Shown here one piece after another: positions 25,344-36,367 of a stretch of DNA of 44,275 bases (positions within the stretch are counted from its first letter, which is position 1; every line of letters begins with the position of its first letter). The notes beneath the pieces are model-generated. The model saw only the letters and a program-made list of their open reading frames with translations, was not told the DNA's origin and made no database searches. The stretch is taken from the NCBI GenBank assembly GCA_021776925.1, contig JAJFFB010000198.1:1-44275 (forward strand), written 5' to 3'. This stretch comes from Planctomycetota bacterium (GTDB lineage Bacteria; Planctomycetota; UBA1135). The position numbers and the translations under genes were made by a program.

Positions 25344-26688
25344 CCGCGACATCCACGTCGCCCTGGTGCATCTGGGGTGCGCCCGCAACCTGATCGATTC
25401 CGAGAACATCCTCGGGCGTTTGGGGCAAGAGGGCTTCATTCTCAGCGGCGATCCCGGCGCCGCCGACGTCGCGGTGCTCAACACCTGCTCTTTCATCGGG
25501 CCGGCGCGTGAGGAATCGGAACAGGCGATCGAAGACCTGCTCGAGCGCAAACGCGCCGACCAGCTGCGCGCGGTGGTGGTGACCGGATGCCTGCCGGAAA
25601 AGTTCCGCCCGCAGATCGAAGCGCAGTATCCGGAAGTCGACGCCTTCCTCGGCCTGTCGGACTACTCCAACATCGCGCGCGTGGTCGAAGACGTCTTGCG
25701 CGGGCGCAAGGTGCGCGGCGGCGCCGGTGGGCGCGCCCCACAGGGCCAGGGAGAAATGCTGCGACTGCTGCAGACGCCGCGCAGCTACGCCTATCTGCGG
25801 CCCTCGCACGGCTGCGACCACAAGTGCGCCTTCTGCATCATTCCGGCGATTCGCGGTCGTCAGTCGAGCAAGCCGTTGGCCACCGTGGTTGCAGAGACCG
25901 AGGGTCTGGTGCGCCAAGGTGTGCGCGAGGTCGTGCTGGTCGCCGAGGACACCACCGGCTACGGCACCGACGGCGCCGCTGGCGAGGCGCGCCTGCCCGA
26001 GCTGGTCGAGGCGATGGCGGCGGTCGACGGCCTGCGTTGGCTGCGGGTGATGTACGCCTACCCGAATGCCTTCCCGTGGCGCCTGACCGAAGTCATGCGC
26101 GCCCAGCCCGAGGTGGTGCCCTACCTCGACATTCCGATCCAGCACATCTCCACGCCGGTGCTCAAGCGCATGCGCCGCGGCGGCAACGAGGATTCGGTGC
26201 GGCGCATCCTCACGCGCCTGCGCGAAGAAGTGCCCGGCATCGCCTTGCGCACCACGGTGCTCGTCGGCCACCCCGGCGAGGGCGAAGACGAATTCCAGCA
26301 GCTGCTCGACTTCCTGGCCGAATTCCGCTTCGAACGGCTCGGTGCCTTCGCCTTCTCGCCCGAGGCCGAAACTCCTTCAGGCGTCGACCAGGACCACTGC
26401 AGTCAGGAACAGGCCTTGGAGCGCCAGGGCGCGGTGATGGAACTGCAGGCCGGCATCCACGCGCAGCAACAGCGTGCGCGCGTCGGCCAGGAGTTGACCG
26501 TGCTGGTCGATGAGAGCGAAGGCGATTGGGCGTTGGCGCGCAGCCAGGCCGATGCTCCGGAAGTCGATGCCCTGGTGCGCATCGCCGACCCGGGTCACAC
26601 CTGGAGCACCGGCTCGATGTTGACGGTCCGGGTCACGGCAGCGGACGGGTACGATCTGATCGCCGAAGCCGTTGCCCCTCCCGTATGA
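25336..26688 (+). CDS. rimO: Ribosomal protein S12 methylthiotransferase RimO
   Basis: RimO adds a methylthio group to an Asp of ribosomal protein S12. The 450-aa protein has the N-terminal MTTase domain with three cluster-binding Cys (15, 51, 85), the radical-SAM CxxxCxxC motif as CDHKCAFC (Cys160, 164, 167), the TIM-barrel segment with PYLDIPIQHIS, and a C-terminal TRAM-like domain (about 375-445). LVHLGCARNLIDSE at the start favours RimO over MiaB. It overlaps ftsK by 8 nt and pgsA by 4 nt. Confidence 0.95.
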   Translation: MPSRDIHVALVHLGCARNLIDSENILGRLGQEGFILSGDPGAADVAVLNTCSFIGPAREESEQAIEDLLERKRADQLRAVVVTGCLPEKFRPQIEAQYPEVDAFLGLSDYSNIARVVEDVLRGRKVRGGAGGRAPQGQGEMLRLLQTPRSYAYLRPSHGCDHKCAFCIIPAIRGRQSSKPLATVVAETEGLVRQGVREVVLVAEDTTGYGTDGAAGEARLPELVEAMAAVDGLRWLRVMYAYPNAFPWRLTEVMRAQPEVVPYLDIPIQHISTPVLKRMRRGGNEDSVRRILTRLREEVPGIALRTTVLVGHPGEGEDEFQQLLDFLAEFRFERLGAFAFSPEAETPSGVDQDHCSQEQALERQGAVMELQAGIHAQQQRARVGQELTVLVDESEGDWALARSQADAPEVDALVRIADPGHTWSTGSMLTVRVTAADGYDLIAEAVAPPV

Positions 26689-27332
26689 ACGCCCGCCAGA
26701 TTCCAAACATCGTCACCATGAGCCGCCTGGTCCTGGCGGTGGCGGCGTTCTGGTTTATGGGCGTGCTGATCCAGGTCGATCCTGGCGACTCCGAGGCGAT
26801 CCAGCACAATTCTTTCTGGGCGTTTTGGTTCTTCCTTGCCGCCTCGTGCTCGGACTTCGTCGACGGCTGGCTGGCGCGCAAATACGACTGGGTCAGCGCC
26901 TTCGGCCGCGTTGCCGACCCGGTGGTCGACAAGGTCCTGACCCTCGGCGCGCTGACCTACCTGTCGGCTTCGCCCAACCTGGGGCGCGCCGGCGACCTCT
27001 TCCACGTGATGCCGGTGTGGGCGGTGGTGCTGATGCTGGCGCGCGAGTTCCTGGTGACCGCGCTGCGTGGCATGGTCGAAAGCCACGGCCAGTCCTTCCC
27101 TGCCGACGGCTACGGCAAGCTCAAGCTGATTCTGCAGGCGGTCTACATCGCCGTGCCACTCGGCGTCACCGGCGGCATTCCGGCCTTCATCTGGATGCCC
27201 TTCCTGGACTTCACCCGTGAGCCGCACCTATACGCGGCGATGTTCGTCCTGATGGTTGGCCTGACCTTGGTCTCGGGGTTGAACTACATCGTGCGCGGCG
27301 CACGCCTGCTGCAACAGGACCCGCCGAAATGA
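26685..27332 (+). CDS. pgsA: CDP-diacylglycerol-glycerol-3-phosphate 3-phosphatidyltransferase
   Basis: PgsA makes phosphatidylglycerol phosphate. The 215-aa membrane protein carries the CDP-alcohol phosphotransferase motif: DFVDGWLAR, then GRVADPVVD, which together give DxxDGxxAR...GxxxDxxxD (about residues 57-83). Several hydrophobic helices follow, and the N-terminus IPNIVTMSRL is typical. It starts at ATG 26685, overlapping the rimO stop by 4 nt, and overlaps the next gene by 4 nt. Confidence 0.93.
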   Translation: MNARQIPNIVTMSRLVLAVAAFWFMGVLIQVDPGDSEAIQHNSFWAFWFFLAASCSDFVDGWLARKYDWVSAFGRVADPVVDKVLTLGALTYLSASPNLGRAGDLFHVMPVWAVVLMLAREFLVTALRGMVESHGQSFPADGYGKLKLILQAVYIAVPLGVTGGIPAFIWMPFLDFTREPHLYAAMFVLMVGLTLVSGLNYIVRGARLLQQDPPK

Positions 27333-28234
27333 GCCGGATCCGCGAGGAGATGCTTGACATCCTCGATCACGCCGACCGTCTGCCGGCGCCGGAGCGGCGC
27401 GAACTGGCCGCGCTGCTGCGTGGTTGGGTCAGCGCCCAGGCCGAGGGCGAAACCGAGATTGAAGGCGGCTTTGCGGGCCGCTTCGGCATGATCGGTGCCG
27501 CGCCGTCGATGCAGCGGGTGTTCGAACTGCTGGCCAAGATCGTGCGCACCGAGGCGCCGGTGCTGGTGCTCGGCGAAACCGGGACCGGCAAGGAGCTGAT
27601 CGCCGCTGCGCTGCACCAGAACGGATCGCGCCGCAAGGGCCCGCTGGTGGCGGTCAACTGCGCCGCCATTCCCGCCACGCTGCTCGAGGCCGAACTCTTC
27701 GGCCACGTCAAAGGCGCCTTCACCGGCGCCCACAAAGACCGCAAGGGCTACGCCGAGTCGGCCGACGGTGGCACCCTGTTTCTCGACGAGATCGGCGAGA
27801 TGCCGCTCGAGATGCAGGCCAAGCTGCTGCGCTTCCTGCAGGACGGCGAGATCCGCCAGGTTGGCGGCAACGAGGTGCGCAACGTTGACGTGCGTCTGGT
27901 GGCGGCCACCAACCGCAGCCTGCAGGACCAGATCCGCAAAGGCGCCTTCCGCGAAGACCTGTATTTCCGCCTCGCGGTGCTGTCGGTCGAACTGCCGCCG
28001 CTGCGCGACCGCATCGAGGACATCGAGCCGCTGGCGCGTTTCATCCTGTGGCGCAATGGCGAAGAAGGGCTGCCGACGGCGAAGCTCAGCGACGACGCGG
28101 TGGCGCGTCTGACCACCTTCGCCTGGCCGGGCAACATCCGCCAGTTGCAGAACGAGCTGACCCGCGCCGCCGCCTTTTCCGGCGATGGCACGATCCAGGC
28201 TGACGCGCTGGAGCTCGACGCTCCTGCAGGCTGA
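27329..28234 (+). CDS. Sigma54-interacting AAA+ protein lacking a DNA-binding domain
   Basis: The 301-aa protein is almost only a sigma54 activator core: Walker A GETGTGKE (82-89), the sigma54 contact loop GAFTGA (129-134), Walker B TLFLDE (149-154), FREDLYFRL with the sensor/arginine-finger region, and [14 protein letters not shown]. The first 50 residues are a short helical region with no receiver or GAF domain, and it stops about 25 residues after the WPGN motif with no Fis-type helix-turn-helix. It could therefore activate RNA polymerase-sigma54 from solution or with a partner, as some activators without such a domain do. Start ATG 27329 overlaps pgsA by 4 nt, so it is translated with the membrane-lipid gene. 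Confidence 0.9.
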   Translation: MSRIREEMLDILDHADRLPAPERRELAALLRGWVSAQAEGETEIEGGFAGRFGMIGAAPSMQRVFELLAKIVRTEAPVLVLGETGTGKELIAAALHQNGSRRKGPLVAVNCAAIPATLLEAELFGHVKGAFTGAHKDRKGYAESADGGTLFLDEIGEMPLEMQAKLLRFLQDGEIRQVGGNEVRNVDVRLVAATNRSLQDQIRKGAFREDLYFRLAVLSVELPPLRDRIEDIEPLARFILWRNGEEGLPTAKLSDDAVARLTTFAWPGNIRQLQNELTRAAAFSGDGTIQADALELDAPAG

Positions 28235-28286
28235 GCCGGGCGCCTGAGGCCCGCGTGTGCACCCGACCAGGGCCAAGGCCTGGTGC

Positions 28287-29450
28287 TCAGCGCGGCAGTT
28301 CCATCGCGCGCTGGTAGGCGGCGATGGTGAGTTCGGCACAGCGCTCCCAGCGGAAACCGGCGGAACGCCGCAGGCCGCGCTGACGCAGGTCCTGGCGCAG
28401 TGCCTGATCGCTGTGGGCCTGCACCATCGCGCCGCAGATCGAGGCCGGGTCGTTGGGCTCGAACAGCAGCGCGGCGCCGCCGGTGACCTCGGGCAGGGCT
28501 CCGCGATTGGAGCACAGCGCGGGAGTGCCGGCGGCCAGCGCCTCGAGCGCGGTCATGCCGCTGCCCTCGTGACGCGCGGGATGCACAAAGGCCTCGGCGC
28601 CGGCCATCAGGTAGGGCAGATCCTCGTCGGGCACGAAACCGAGGAAGTGCAGGCGTCCGCGCAGCCGTGGGCGCGCGTGGCAGGCGCGCAGGATGCCCTC
28701 GGCTTTCCAGCCATAGGGCCCGGCGATGGCCAGATCGGCGCCAAAATCCTGGCTCAGGGCCAATTCGAAGGCGTCGACGAGGTTCTTCAGGTTCTTGCGC
28801 GGTTCGACCCGGCCAAGGAAGAGGTGGTAGGGCCGGCTGGTCAGGCCGTAGGAGCCTGCCACTGCCTCGATCCGCGCGGCATCCACGCGCGCGGCAGCGA
28901 AGGCCGGCGAAGTTCCCGGATAGATCACCTCGGTGCGCCCACGCGGTACCCGGTAGCTGCTGATCAGGTCTTCGCGGGTGCCCTCGCTGGTGCACAGCCA
29001 GTAGCTCGCCGCCTCGGCCATGCCACGGAAGCCGTCTTCCAGCCGCTTGACCTGTTTGGGATGGAAGAGCTGCGGATGGTGGTGGTGGAGCAGCCCCTGG
29101 ACCGAGACCACCAGACGCGCCCGGGTGGGCAGGAACCAGCCCGGGTGGCTCAGATGGAGGATGTCGACGCGGCCCGGACCGAGCCATTCGGTGCGCAGGC
29201 CGATCCGGCCGAGGCCGGCGAGCAGGCTGGGAGGGGCCCAGTGGTGGTGCAGGCTGGCGCCGGCACGGGCCAGTGGCGCCAGCGGTCGCGCCCGCCACGG
29301 CAGCGGGTGGGCCGAGAGGACGCGGAAGTGGGGCTGCACCGCCGCCGAGCGCGTGGCCAGGAGGGATGGAACCAGCGCGCGCCAGAATGCGGTCACTCCC
29401 CCGCGGTTGCGCCGGTGGGTGAATCGACGCCCATCAAGCAGGATTTCCAA
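28287..29450 (-). CDS. Family 4-type glycosyltransferase
   Basis: The 387-aa protein has a GT-B layout: an N-terminal acceptor domain beginning [20 protein letters not shown], and a C-terminal donor domain with [17 protein letters not shown] (about 212-228), [44 protein letters not shown] and the EX7E-like pair. Its role is probably sugar addition to a surface polysaccharide or lipid; donor and acceptor are unknown. It is convergent with the sigma54-type gene and its start faces a long non-coding region. A second family 4 gene lies at 36364. Confidence 0.88.
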   Translation of the reverse strand: MEILLDGRRFTHRRNRGGVTAFWRALVPSLLATRSAAVQPHFRVLSAHPLPWRARPLAPLARAGASLHHHWAPPSLLAGLGRIGLRTEWLGPGRVDILHLSHPGWFLPTRARLVVSVQGLLHHHHPQLFHPKQVKRLEDGFRGMAEAASYWLCTSEGTREDLISSYRVPRGRTEVIYPGTSPAFAAARVDAARIEAVAGSYGLTSRPYHLFLGRVEPRKNLKNLVDAFELALSQDFGADLAIAGPYGWKAEGILRACHARPRLRGRLHFLGFVPDEDLPYLMAGAEAFVHPARHEGSGMTALEALAAGTPALCSNRGALPEVTGGAALLFEPNDPASICGAMVQAHSDQALRQDLRQRGLRRSAGFRWERCAELTIAAYQRAMELPR

Positions 29451-30024
29451 GGCCTTTTTTGCTCCAGAGGGGGGTTCTTTAAAGGATAGTCAGGGGATTC
29501 CCTGCCTCCGCTTCGGCAGCCAGGGAAGTTATCCTAGCGATCCACCCCATCTGAAGCCTTTTTGCTCCCAGGCTCGGCCACAAAAAGGGCAATATCTCGC
29601 AAACCTTTTGTTGAAATGAACTTACGCCCTTCGCCCCGGCCTTGACCTTGGTCCATGAGCCAGCCCTGGGCCAGTCTTGACTGGCTAAGATCTTTCTCTG
29701 AAACAACTTAGGTCGTTTCTTTGAATTCAGGCCGGATGCGTAGGTTTAGGGAAAACCAGATGCAGCCCTGCCGATGTTCATGGGAAGGACTCTGTTCCTG
29801 AGCGGGTGTTTCTACAAAAAGCGCTTGCTTCCGTTCGCCTCTTCGGCAAAATGTTCCGCCAACTTTTGCGAGTCTTCCCAAGACCCTTGAAAGTGGCCTT
29901 GAAAATTCACCGTTGCTCGCCGCCCGACCGGGCATCTCCCGGTCGCGTGGCCTGGAACGGAGGATTCTCTCTCCCCTCAAGGGGAACCCAATCAGCCTCG
30001 TTCCGAGGCAACTAGGAGGAAGTG
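29451..30024. other. 574-bp non-coding region between the glycosyltransferase and porin genes
   Basis: No gene-like frame is present on either strand and no tRNA or rRNA is visible. The sequence is less GC-rich than the coding DNA. It contains a perfect 16-bp palindrome (29670-29685, GCCAGTC-TT-GACTGGC), a CTGCC/GGCAG hairpin near 29502-29519, and the structured porin leader at the right end. Promoters for both divergent genes must lie here. Only weak -35/-10 pairs are seen, for example TTGCTT at 29825 and AAAATG at 29848. Confidence 0.6.
29925..30020 (+). promoter_or_regulatory. Structured porin leader with three hairpins and a strong ribosome-binding site
   Basis: Three perfect hairpins occur in a row: 29925-29945 (8-bp stem), 29972-29985 (5-bp stem with TCAA loop) and 29995-30009 (6-bp stem). 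They are followed by AGGAGGA at 30014-30020, 4 nt before ATG 30025. Such leaders can stabilise abundant outer-membrane protein mRNAs; a regulatory role is inference. Confidence 0.6.
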
Positions 30025-31251
30025 ATGAAGGTTCACATGATTACGCTGGCAGCTCTCGCTGCCGCATCCCTGAGTGCTCAGGGTGTCGCCCAAGAAGGCG
30101 ACAACCTGCAGCGCGCCCTGGCCGATCTCAACGACGGCCTTACTGTCCCTGCCGGAAGCTCGTCTTTTGACATCTCCGGCGACGCCCGTACACGCAACCT
30201 GTGGACGAGCAGTGGCGCTTCCAAGGACATCGACGCCCGTGCGCGCTTGAACTTCCTGTTCAACGTGAACGAGCAAGTCGGTGCCAACGTCAGCGTCCTT
30301 GGCTTCGAAGACTGGGGTACCCAGGCGAACGACAAGTTCTTCGCTGCGGATGGCGACACCCGCATCGACACCCGCATCGACCAGGCCTACTTCTGGAGCA
30401 GCGACGTCTTTGGCGATGGTGGCACGATCACCATCGGCCGTAAGTACTTCACCGTTGGTTCGGGCCGCATCATCGGCTCCGACGACTGGGATCAGGCGCC
30501 GATGGTCAACACCGGCATCTGGTACGAGCACGAAGCAGGCGGCCTCAACGTCGAAGCCTTCTTCCTGAACAGTCAGATCGAAGCGGATATCCCCATCGGC
30601 GGTGGCTTTGTCATCCCGGCCCGCAACGACTACATGGGCGTCACCTTTGACTGGACCCTCGAGACCGAGGGTGCGGGCAACTTCAACTTCTCGCCCTACC
30701 TGATCAGCGAGCGGGACAACGGCCTGACCCTGGAAGACGGCTGGTTCCTCGGCACCACCATCGATGGTGAAGTCGGCGGCCTCGGCTGGGATGCGGAATG
30801 GGCTACCCAGGACAACGGCGGTAGCGCTCTTGCCCTCAGCACCACCATCGGTCTGGACGCTCTTGAGTCCATTCCGGGCGTCGAAGACGGCGGTCTGACC
30901 CTGGCTCTGACCAGCGCAGACGACGACTTCAACGTCGGCGGTGACATGGCTGTCCGTCACGCGGTCGCCGGTCTTGCTGACATCCTGGTCAACGGCGTTT
31001 GGACCTGGGACACCGACACCCTGTCGGCGCACCTCGACTTCTCGCCGAGCGAGACCTGGAACGGTCGCATCTCCTACTGGGACATCGACAACCCGACCAT
31101 GGCTCTTACCGACCTGAACGAGTGGGACTTCCAAGTCGGAACCACCCTCGCTGGTGCTGTCGATCTGTGGCTCGGTTGGGCTCACACCTCCACCGACAAC
31201 GCGCCCTTCGATGATGACATCATCTGGGTCACCGTCGGCCTCGACTTCTAA
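30025..31251 (+). CDS. Outer-membrane beta-barrel porin
   Basis: The 408-aa product has a signal peptide (MKVHMITLAALAAASLSAQG, cleavage near VAQ-EG at about 23). An acidic protein of alternating hydrophobic strands follows, ending in Phe (VTVGLDF), as outer-membrane proteins do. Segments such as GDARTRNLWTSSG and GTITIGRKYFTVGSGRIIGSDDWDQAP resemble alginate-export and other general porin-like proteins. Net acidity suits a marine habitat. Codon use differs from the neighbours, with more CTT, GCT and GGT, consistent with high expression. The gene is a single transcription unit between a long leader and a strong terminator. The SurA-like foldase upstream may help its assembly. Confidence 0.87.
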   Translation: MKVHMITLAALAAASLSAQGVAQEGDNLQRALADLNDGLTVPAGSSSFDISGDARTRNLWTSSGASKDIDARARLNFLFNVNEQVGANVSVLGFEDWGTQANDKFFAADGDTRIDTRIDQAYFWSSDVFGDGGTITIGRKYFTVGSGRIIGSDDWDQAPMVNTGIWYEHEAGGLNVEAFFLNSQIEADIPIGGGFVIPARNDYMGVTFDWTLETEGAGNFNFSPYLISERDNGLTLEDGWFLGTTIDGEVGGLGWDAEWATQDNGGSALALSTTIGLDALESIPGVEDGGLTLALTSADDDFNVGGDMAVRHAVAGLADILVNGVWTWDTDTLSAHLDFSPSETWNGRISYWDIDNPTMALTDLNEWDFQVGTTLAGAVDLWLGWAHTSTDNAPFDDDIIWVTVGLDF

Positions 31252-31269
31252 GTCAGCCTCGGCCGATAC

Positions 31270-31304
31270 GCGGGGGCGCCCTGATGGGCGTCCCCGCTTT
31301 TTTT
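31270..31304 (+). terminator. Rho-independent terminator of the porin gene
   Basis: An 11-12-bp GC-rich stem (31270-31280 paired with 31287-31297, one G-T wobble) is followed by seven T residues (31298-31304). It begins 18 bp after the porin stop. Confidence 0.95.
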
Positions 31305-31340
31305 CTGCCCCCAGTTCACGTGGCCCACCTCGTCCAGGCG

Positions 31341-32321
31341 ATGCACGCCGGCGCCGTCGACTTCATCGGCGACGTCCACGGGGAACTCGATGCCTTGCAA
31401 CGGCTGCTGGCCTTGCTCGGCTACGAGCCGCACTGTGGCCACGCCCAGGAGCGTCGCCTGGTCTTCCTCGGTGACCTGGTCGACCGCGGGCCGGATTCAC
31501 CGGGTGTGGTGCGTCTGGTGCAGCAGCTGGTCGAGGCCGGGCGCGCGCAGTGCCTGCTCGGCAATCACGAACTCAACCTGCTGCTCGGCAAGCGCCGCGA
31601 GGGCAACGAGTGGTTCCGCGGCGAGGCGCAGCAGCTGCGCGAGGGGGGGGTGCTGCCGCAGGTCCTGGCCGGCGACGCAGAGCGCGAGTCGATCCTCGCC
31701 TTTCTCAGGCAGTTGCCCCTGGTGCTGGAGCGGCCCGGCCTGTGTGCGGTCCACGCCTGCTGGGACGCGGCTTCGCTCGACAAGCTGCGCGCGGCTGAAG
31801 GGCCCGCCGATCAGGTCTTCGAGGCCTGGCGGTTGCGCATCGACGACGACCTGTGCCGCGACGCCGTCGACCGGCACTCTCTCGAGGCCGATCTGCGCCG
31901 CCAGAACCTGAATCCGGTCACCGTCGCCACCAGCGGCCTGGAGAAGCCTGCTGAGGAGAGCTTCTGGGCGGGTGGGCGCCAGCGGCGCGTGCAGCGGCTG
32001 CCGTGGTGGCGGCGCTACCAGGAGCAGACCACGGTGGTCTTCGGCCACTACTGGCGCTCGCTGGATCCCAGCGCCCGCCAGGCCAAGTCCGGTCCCTACC
32101 TATTCCATCAGGAGGGTGCCGAGCCGGCGCTGGGGCCGCTGGCCAACGCTTTTTGCATCGACTACTCGGTCGGCCACCGCAACGTCGAGCGCGCCCAGGG
32201 CATGGCCTATGGGCTGCATACCGCGCTGGCCGCCCTGCGCCTGCCCGAGCGCGAGGTGCTCCTCGACCGCGGTGAGCCGCTGCCGGTACGTGCGGCGGTC
32301 CTGCCTGCGGATCAGGCCTGA
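31341..32321 (+). CDS. Calcineurin-like metallophosphatase (ApaH/PrpE type)
   Basis: The 326-aa protein has the metallophosphatase motifs GDVHG (10-14), GDLVDRG (44-50) and GNHE (74-77), later His-containing blocks AVHACWD and VVFGHYW, and an Asp in FCIDYSVG. The layout resembles bacterial PPP-family enzymes such as ApaH (diadenosine tetraphosphatase), PrpE and PrpA, but it is longer and has an insertion of about 100 residues with several Trp and Arg, so the substrate is open. ATG 31341 is preferred because the first motif follows at once; an earlier ATG at 31284 lies in the porin terminator. It is convergent with rsfS. Confidence 0.87.
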   Translation: MHAGAVDFIGDVHGELDALQRLLALLGYEPHCGHAQERRLVFLGDLVDRGPDSPGVVRLVQQLVEAGRAQCLLGNHELNLLLGKRREGNEWFRGEAQQLREGGVLPQVLAGDAERESILAFLRQLPLVLERPGLCAVHACWDAASLDKLRAAEGPADQVFEAWRLRIDDDLCRDAVDRHSLEADLRRQNLNPVTVATSGLEKPAEESFWAGGRQRRVQRLPWWRRYQEQTTVVFGHYWRSLDPSARQAKSGPYLFHQEGAEPALGPLANAFCIDYSVGHRNVERAQGMAYGLHTALAALRLPEREVLLDRGEPLPVRAAVLPADQA

Positions 32322-32361
32322 AGCTGGCTGGGCTTCGTTCGGCCGCAGGCCTGCCGCCCGA

Positions 32362-32745
32362 TCAGGCGGACTCGGCTTGATCTTCCAGCGCCAGCGCCGG
32401 AGCGTCGGCCCACAGGGCGTCGAGGGAGTAGAACTCGCGCGCGTCGGCGGTGAGGATGTGCACCACCACCGCGCCAAGGTCCATCAGCAGCCAGGAGGAA
32501 CGAAGGGTGCCCTCGATGCTGGCCTTGTGGCCAGTCAGTTCCTTGGCCACCAGGTTCAGAGACTCGGCCAGCGAACGCGTCTGACGCGCGGTCTGGGTGG
32601 TGGCGATGACGAAGAAGTCGGTGACGTAGAGCAGCTCCGATACGTCGAGCACGCACACGTCTTCGGCCTTCAAATCGATCGCCTCAAGGGCCAGCCTTGC
32701 GGCCAGCCCCTGAGGCGAAAGCGAAGCGTGACGCGGTACGGGCAT
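32362..32745 (-). CDS. rsfS: Ribosomal silencing factor RsfS (Iojap family)
   Basis: RsfS binds ribosomal protein L14 and blocks subunit joining in slow growth. The 127-aa protein has the family blocks ALEAIDLKAEDVCVLDVSEL, TDFFVIATTQTARQ and SSWLLMDLGAVVVHI, at normal length. Its start is 13 bp after the stop of hppA on the same strand, so co-transcription is likely. Its usual neighbour nadD is not nearby. Confidence 0.95.
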   Translation of the reverse strand: MPVPRHASLSPQGLAARLALEAIDLKAEDVCVLDVSELLYVTDFFVIATTQTARQTRSLAESLNLVAKELTGHKASIEGTLRSSWLLMDLGAVVVHILTADAREFYSLDALWADAPALALEDQAESA

Positions 32746-32758
32746 CAGCGTGCTCCGA

Positions 32759-34780
<2,022 letters not shown>

Positions 34781-34896
34781 CGGTCCTGTAGACAGGGGGG
34801 AGATCGCCCTTTCCGGGCTGGAACAATTCACAATCCGCAACCAGCACGGAAAATGAGGGCAGATTGTAGCGGTTTCACCCGCTTCTGGCAGCGCAA

Positions 34897-35586
34897 TCAA
34901 CCCGCTCTTGGCGGCTCGCGGTCCCCTCCGGAAGCCCCCGTGTCCGCGGGCTGGTCGCGTTGGCGGCGTTGCTCCTTCAGGTCCTGCAGCCGGCGCCGAC
35001 GCTGCTGGCCGCGGCGGCGCACGAAAACCACCAGGAAGATCAGCGCAAAGGCGATCAGCGGAATCTGGAATTCGTGGATCAGCTCCTTTGCGCGGTCGAA
35101 GTTGTCGGCCAGCTTCCAACCCGCGTACACCGAGATCGGCACCGTCAGGGCCACCCCGATCAGGTCCAGGAGCAGGAACTTAAGAAAGCGCATGCCGAGG
35201 TTGCCGGCGACGAAATAGGCCATCATGCGGAAGCCGGGGATGAACCGCGCCATGAAGACCGCGGCGGTCCCGTGGCGGAAAAACAATCTATTAAACTTGT
35301 GTCTGGTCCCGGCGCGCAAATGACGGCGCAGAATCGGCCAGTTGTAGACGCGTTCGCCGGCCCACGCGCCGAGCAGATAGATGACCGAGTCTCCGGCGAG
35401 GATGCCGGCAACGCACCAGAACAGCGCCTGGGAGTAGAGCAGATCGCCCTGAGCGACGAAGTAGCCGCTGGCAAGAATGACGATCTCTTCCGACCATGGC
35501 GGCATGCCCAGGCCGCAGAACAGCAGCAGGCCAAAGGTGGCCATGGCCGGATAGCGGCTGAGAATCTCGAGGACCGATTCCAACAA
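34897..35586 (-). CDS. DedA-family membrane protein (VTT domain)
   Basis: DedA proteins are membrane proteins, some of which move lipid carriers such as undecaprenyl phosphate across the inner membrane. The 229-aa protein has the N-terminal re-entrant segment with [15 protein letters not shown] (about 29-43), the family motif [22 protein letters not shown] (about 110-131), a terminal helix (about 175-190) and a basic, polar tail. Length is typical. Its stop is about 116 bp upstream of hppA on the same strand; it is divergent from the FHA gene. Confidence 0.92.
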   Translation of the reverse strand: MLESVLEILSRYPAMATFGLLLFCGLGMPPWSEEIVILASGYFVAQGDLLYSQALFWCVAGILAGDSVIYLLGAWAGERVYNWPILRRHLRAGTRHKFNRLFFRHGTAAVFMARFIPGFRMMAYFVAGNLGMRFLKFLLLDLIGVALTVPISVYAGWKLADNFDRAKELIHEFQIPLIAFALIFLVVFVRRRGQQRRRRLQDLKEQRRQRDQPADTGASGGDREPPRAG

Positions 35587-35669
35587 GGGCCTGGCGTTGC
35601 TATGGACCAGCTTGGTCGCCGATGGGAACCGTGGTCCGGTGTCAGGATAGCGTAGTCCTTGCTGCTAGG

Positions 35670-36275
35670 ATGTCGCCCGTGAAACTGAGAATGCGGCAGA
35701 CCGGGGAGGAATACACGCTGGAAGACGGCTTGGTCGTTGGGCGCAACTCCCAATGCGGACTGGTGATCCAGGACGTCAGCGTTTCCCGCCAGCACGCCCG
35801 CGTGATGCTGCGCGCCGACGGCTTCTGGATCGAGGATCTCGGTTCCAGCAACGGCACCGCGCGGAATGGGCGCAAGGAAGGGCAATTCGAACTGCGCCCC
35901 GGCGATCTGATCAGTTTCGGCGCGGTGGCCTTCGACGTGGTCGGCGTGGCAGCTGCGACCAGCCCGGCTGCCGCTGCTGACTTCCCGGCGGCTGCGGCCG
36001 CTGCGCCTCAAGCGGGCACCGGGCCGGCCGCTGCGCCCTCAGCGCCGGCACCGATCCCTGCCGCCCCCGCGGCGCCGGAGGCCGACGAGGATGAGCGCCG
36101 GGTGGTGCGCGAAAGAGCGCGCCTGCGCCATGAGATCGCCGAGCGGCGGCCGTCCCGGGGCTGGGGCGACCTCAGCCAGCAGCCGCTGTGGGTACGCCTG
36201 GCTGCCATGGCCATCGCCGCCGCCACCGTGGTTGGCGTGGCATTGGCGGTGCGCTGGCTCGGCACCCAGTTCTGA
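35670..36275 (+). CDS. FHA-domain protein with C-terminal membrane anchor
   Basis: The 201-aa protein begins with an FHA phosphothreonine-binding domain: VVGRNSQCGLVIQD (22-35), VSRQHARV (38-45) and GSSNGT (58-63). A long Ala/Pro linker (about 85-140), a charged helix (about 142-165) and one transmembrane segment (about 172-195) at the very C-terminus follow. It would be a tail-anchored membrane adaptor facing the cytoplasm. FHA proteins usually recognise substrates of Ser/Thr kinases, but no kinase gene is in the window. ATG 35670 precedes the domain; GTG 35679 is possible. Confidence 0.87.
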   Translation: MSPVKLRMRQTGEEYTLEDGLVVGRNSQCGLVIQDVSVSRQHARVMLRADGFWIEDLGSSNGTARNGRKEGQFELRPGDLISFGAVAFDVVGVAAATSPAAAADFPAAAAAAPQAGTGPAAAPSAPAPIPAAPAAPEADEDERRVVRERARLRHEIAERRPSRGWGDLSQQPLWVRLAAMAIAAATVVGVALAVRWLGTQF

Positions 36276-36303
36276 GCCGCGGCAGGCGGCCAAGGAGTGC
36301 TTA

Positions 36304-36367
36304 GCAGCCGTACCCGTCCGTCTCAGGCAGGGGTGTAGCCGTACGCAGCCGTACCCGTCCGTCTCAG
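36304..36367. repeat. 23-bp direct repeat pair between convergent genes
   Basis: GCAGCCGTACCCGTCCGTCT followed by CAG occurs identically at 36304-36326 and 36345-36367, 41 bp apart. The partial copy TAGCCGTAC lies between them. The second unit runs into the last codons of the glycosyltransferase gene. Confidence 0.88.

Noticed and set aside
28235..28286. Terminator between the sigma54-type gene and the glycosyltransferase
   Set aside because: Short inverted repeats (CGGGC/GCCCG and ACCAG/CTGGT) exist but no T-tract follows in either direction.
29451..30024. tRNA or other structural RNA gene in the long gap
   Set aside because: No tRNA cloverleaf, T-loop consensus or rRNA-like block was found; the hairpins fit an mRNA leader better.
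31284..31340. Upstream ATG 31284 for the phosphatase
   Set aside because: It lies inside the porin terminator hairpin and adds residues not typical of the family.
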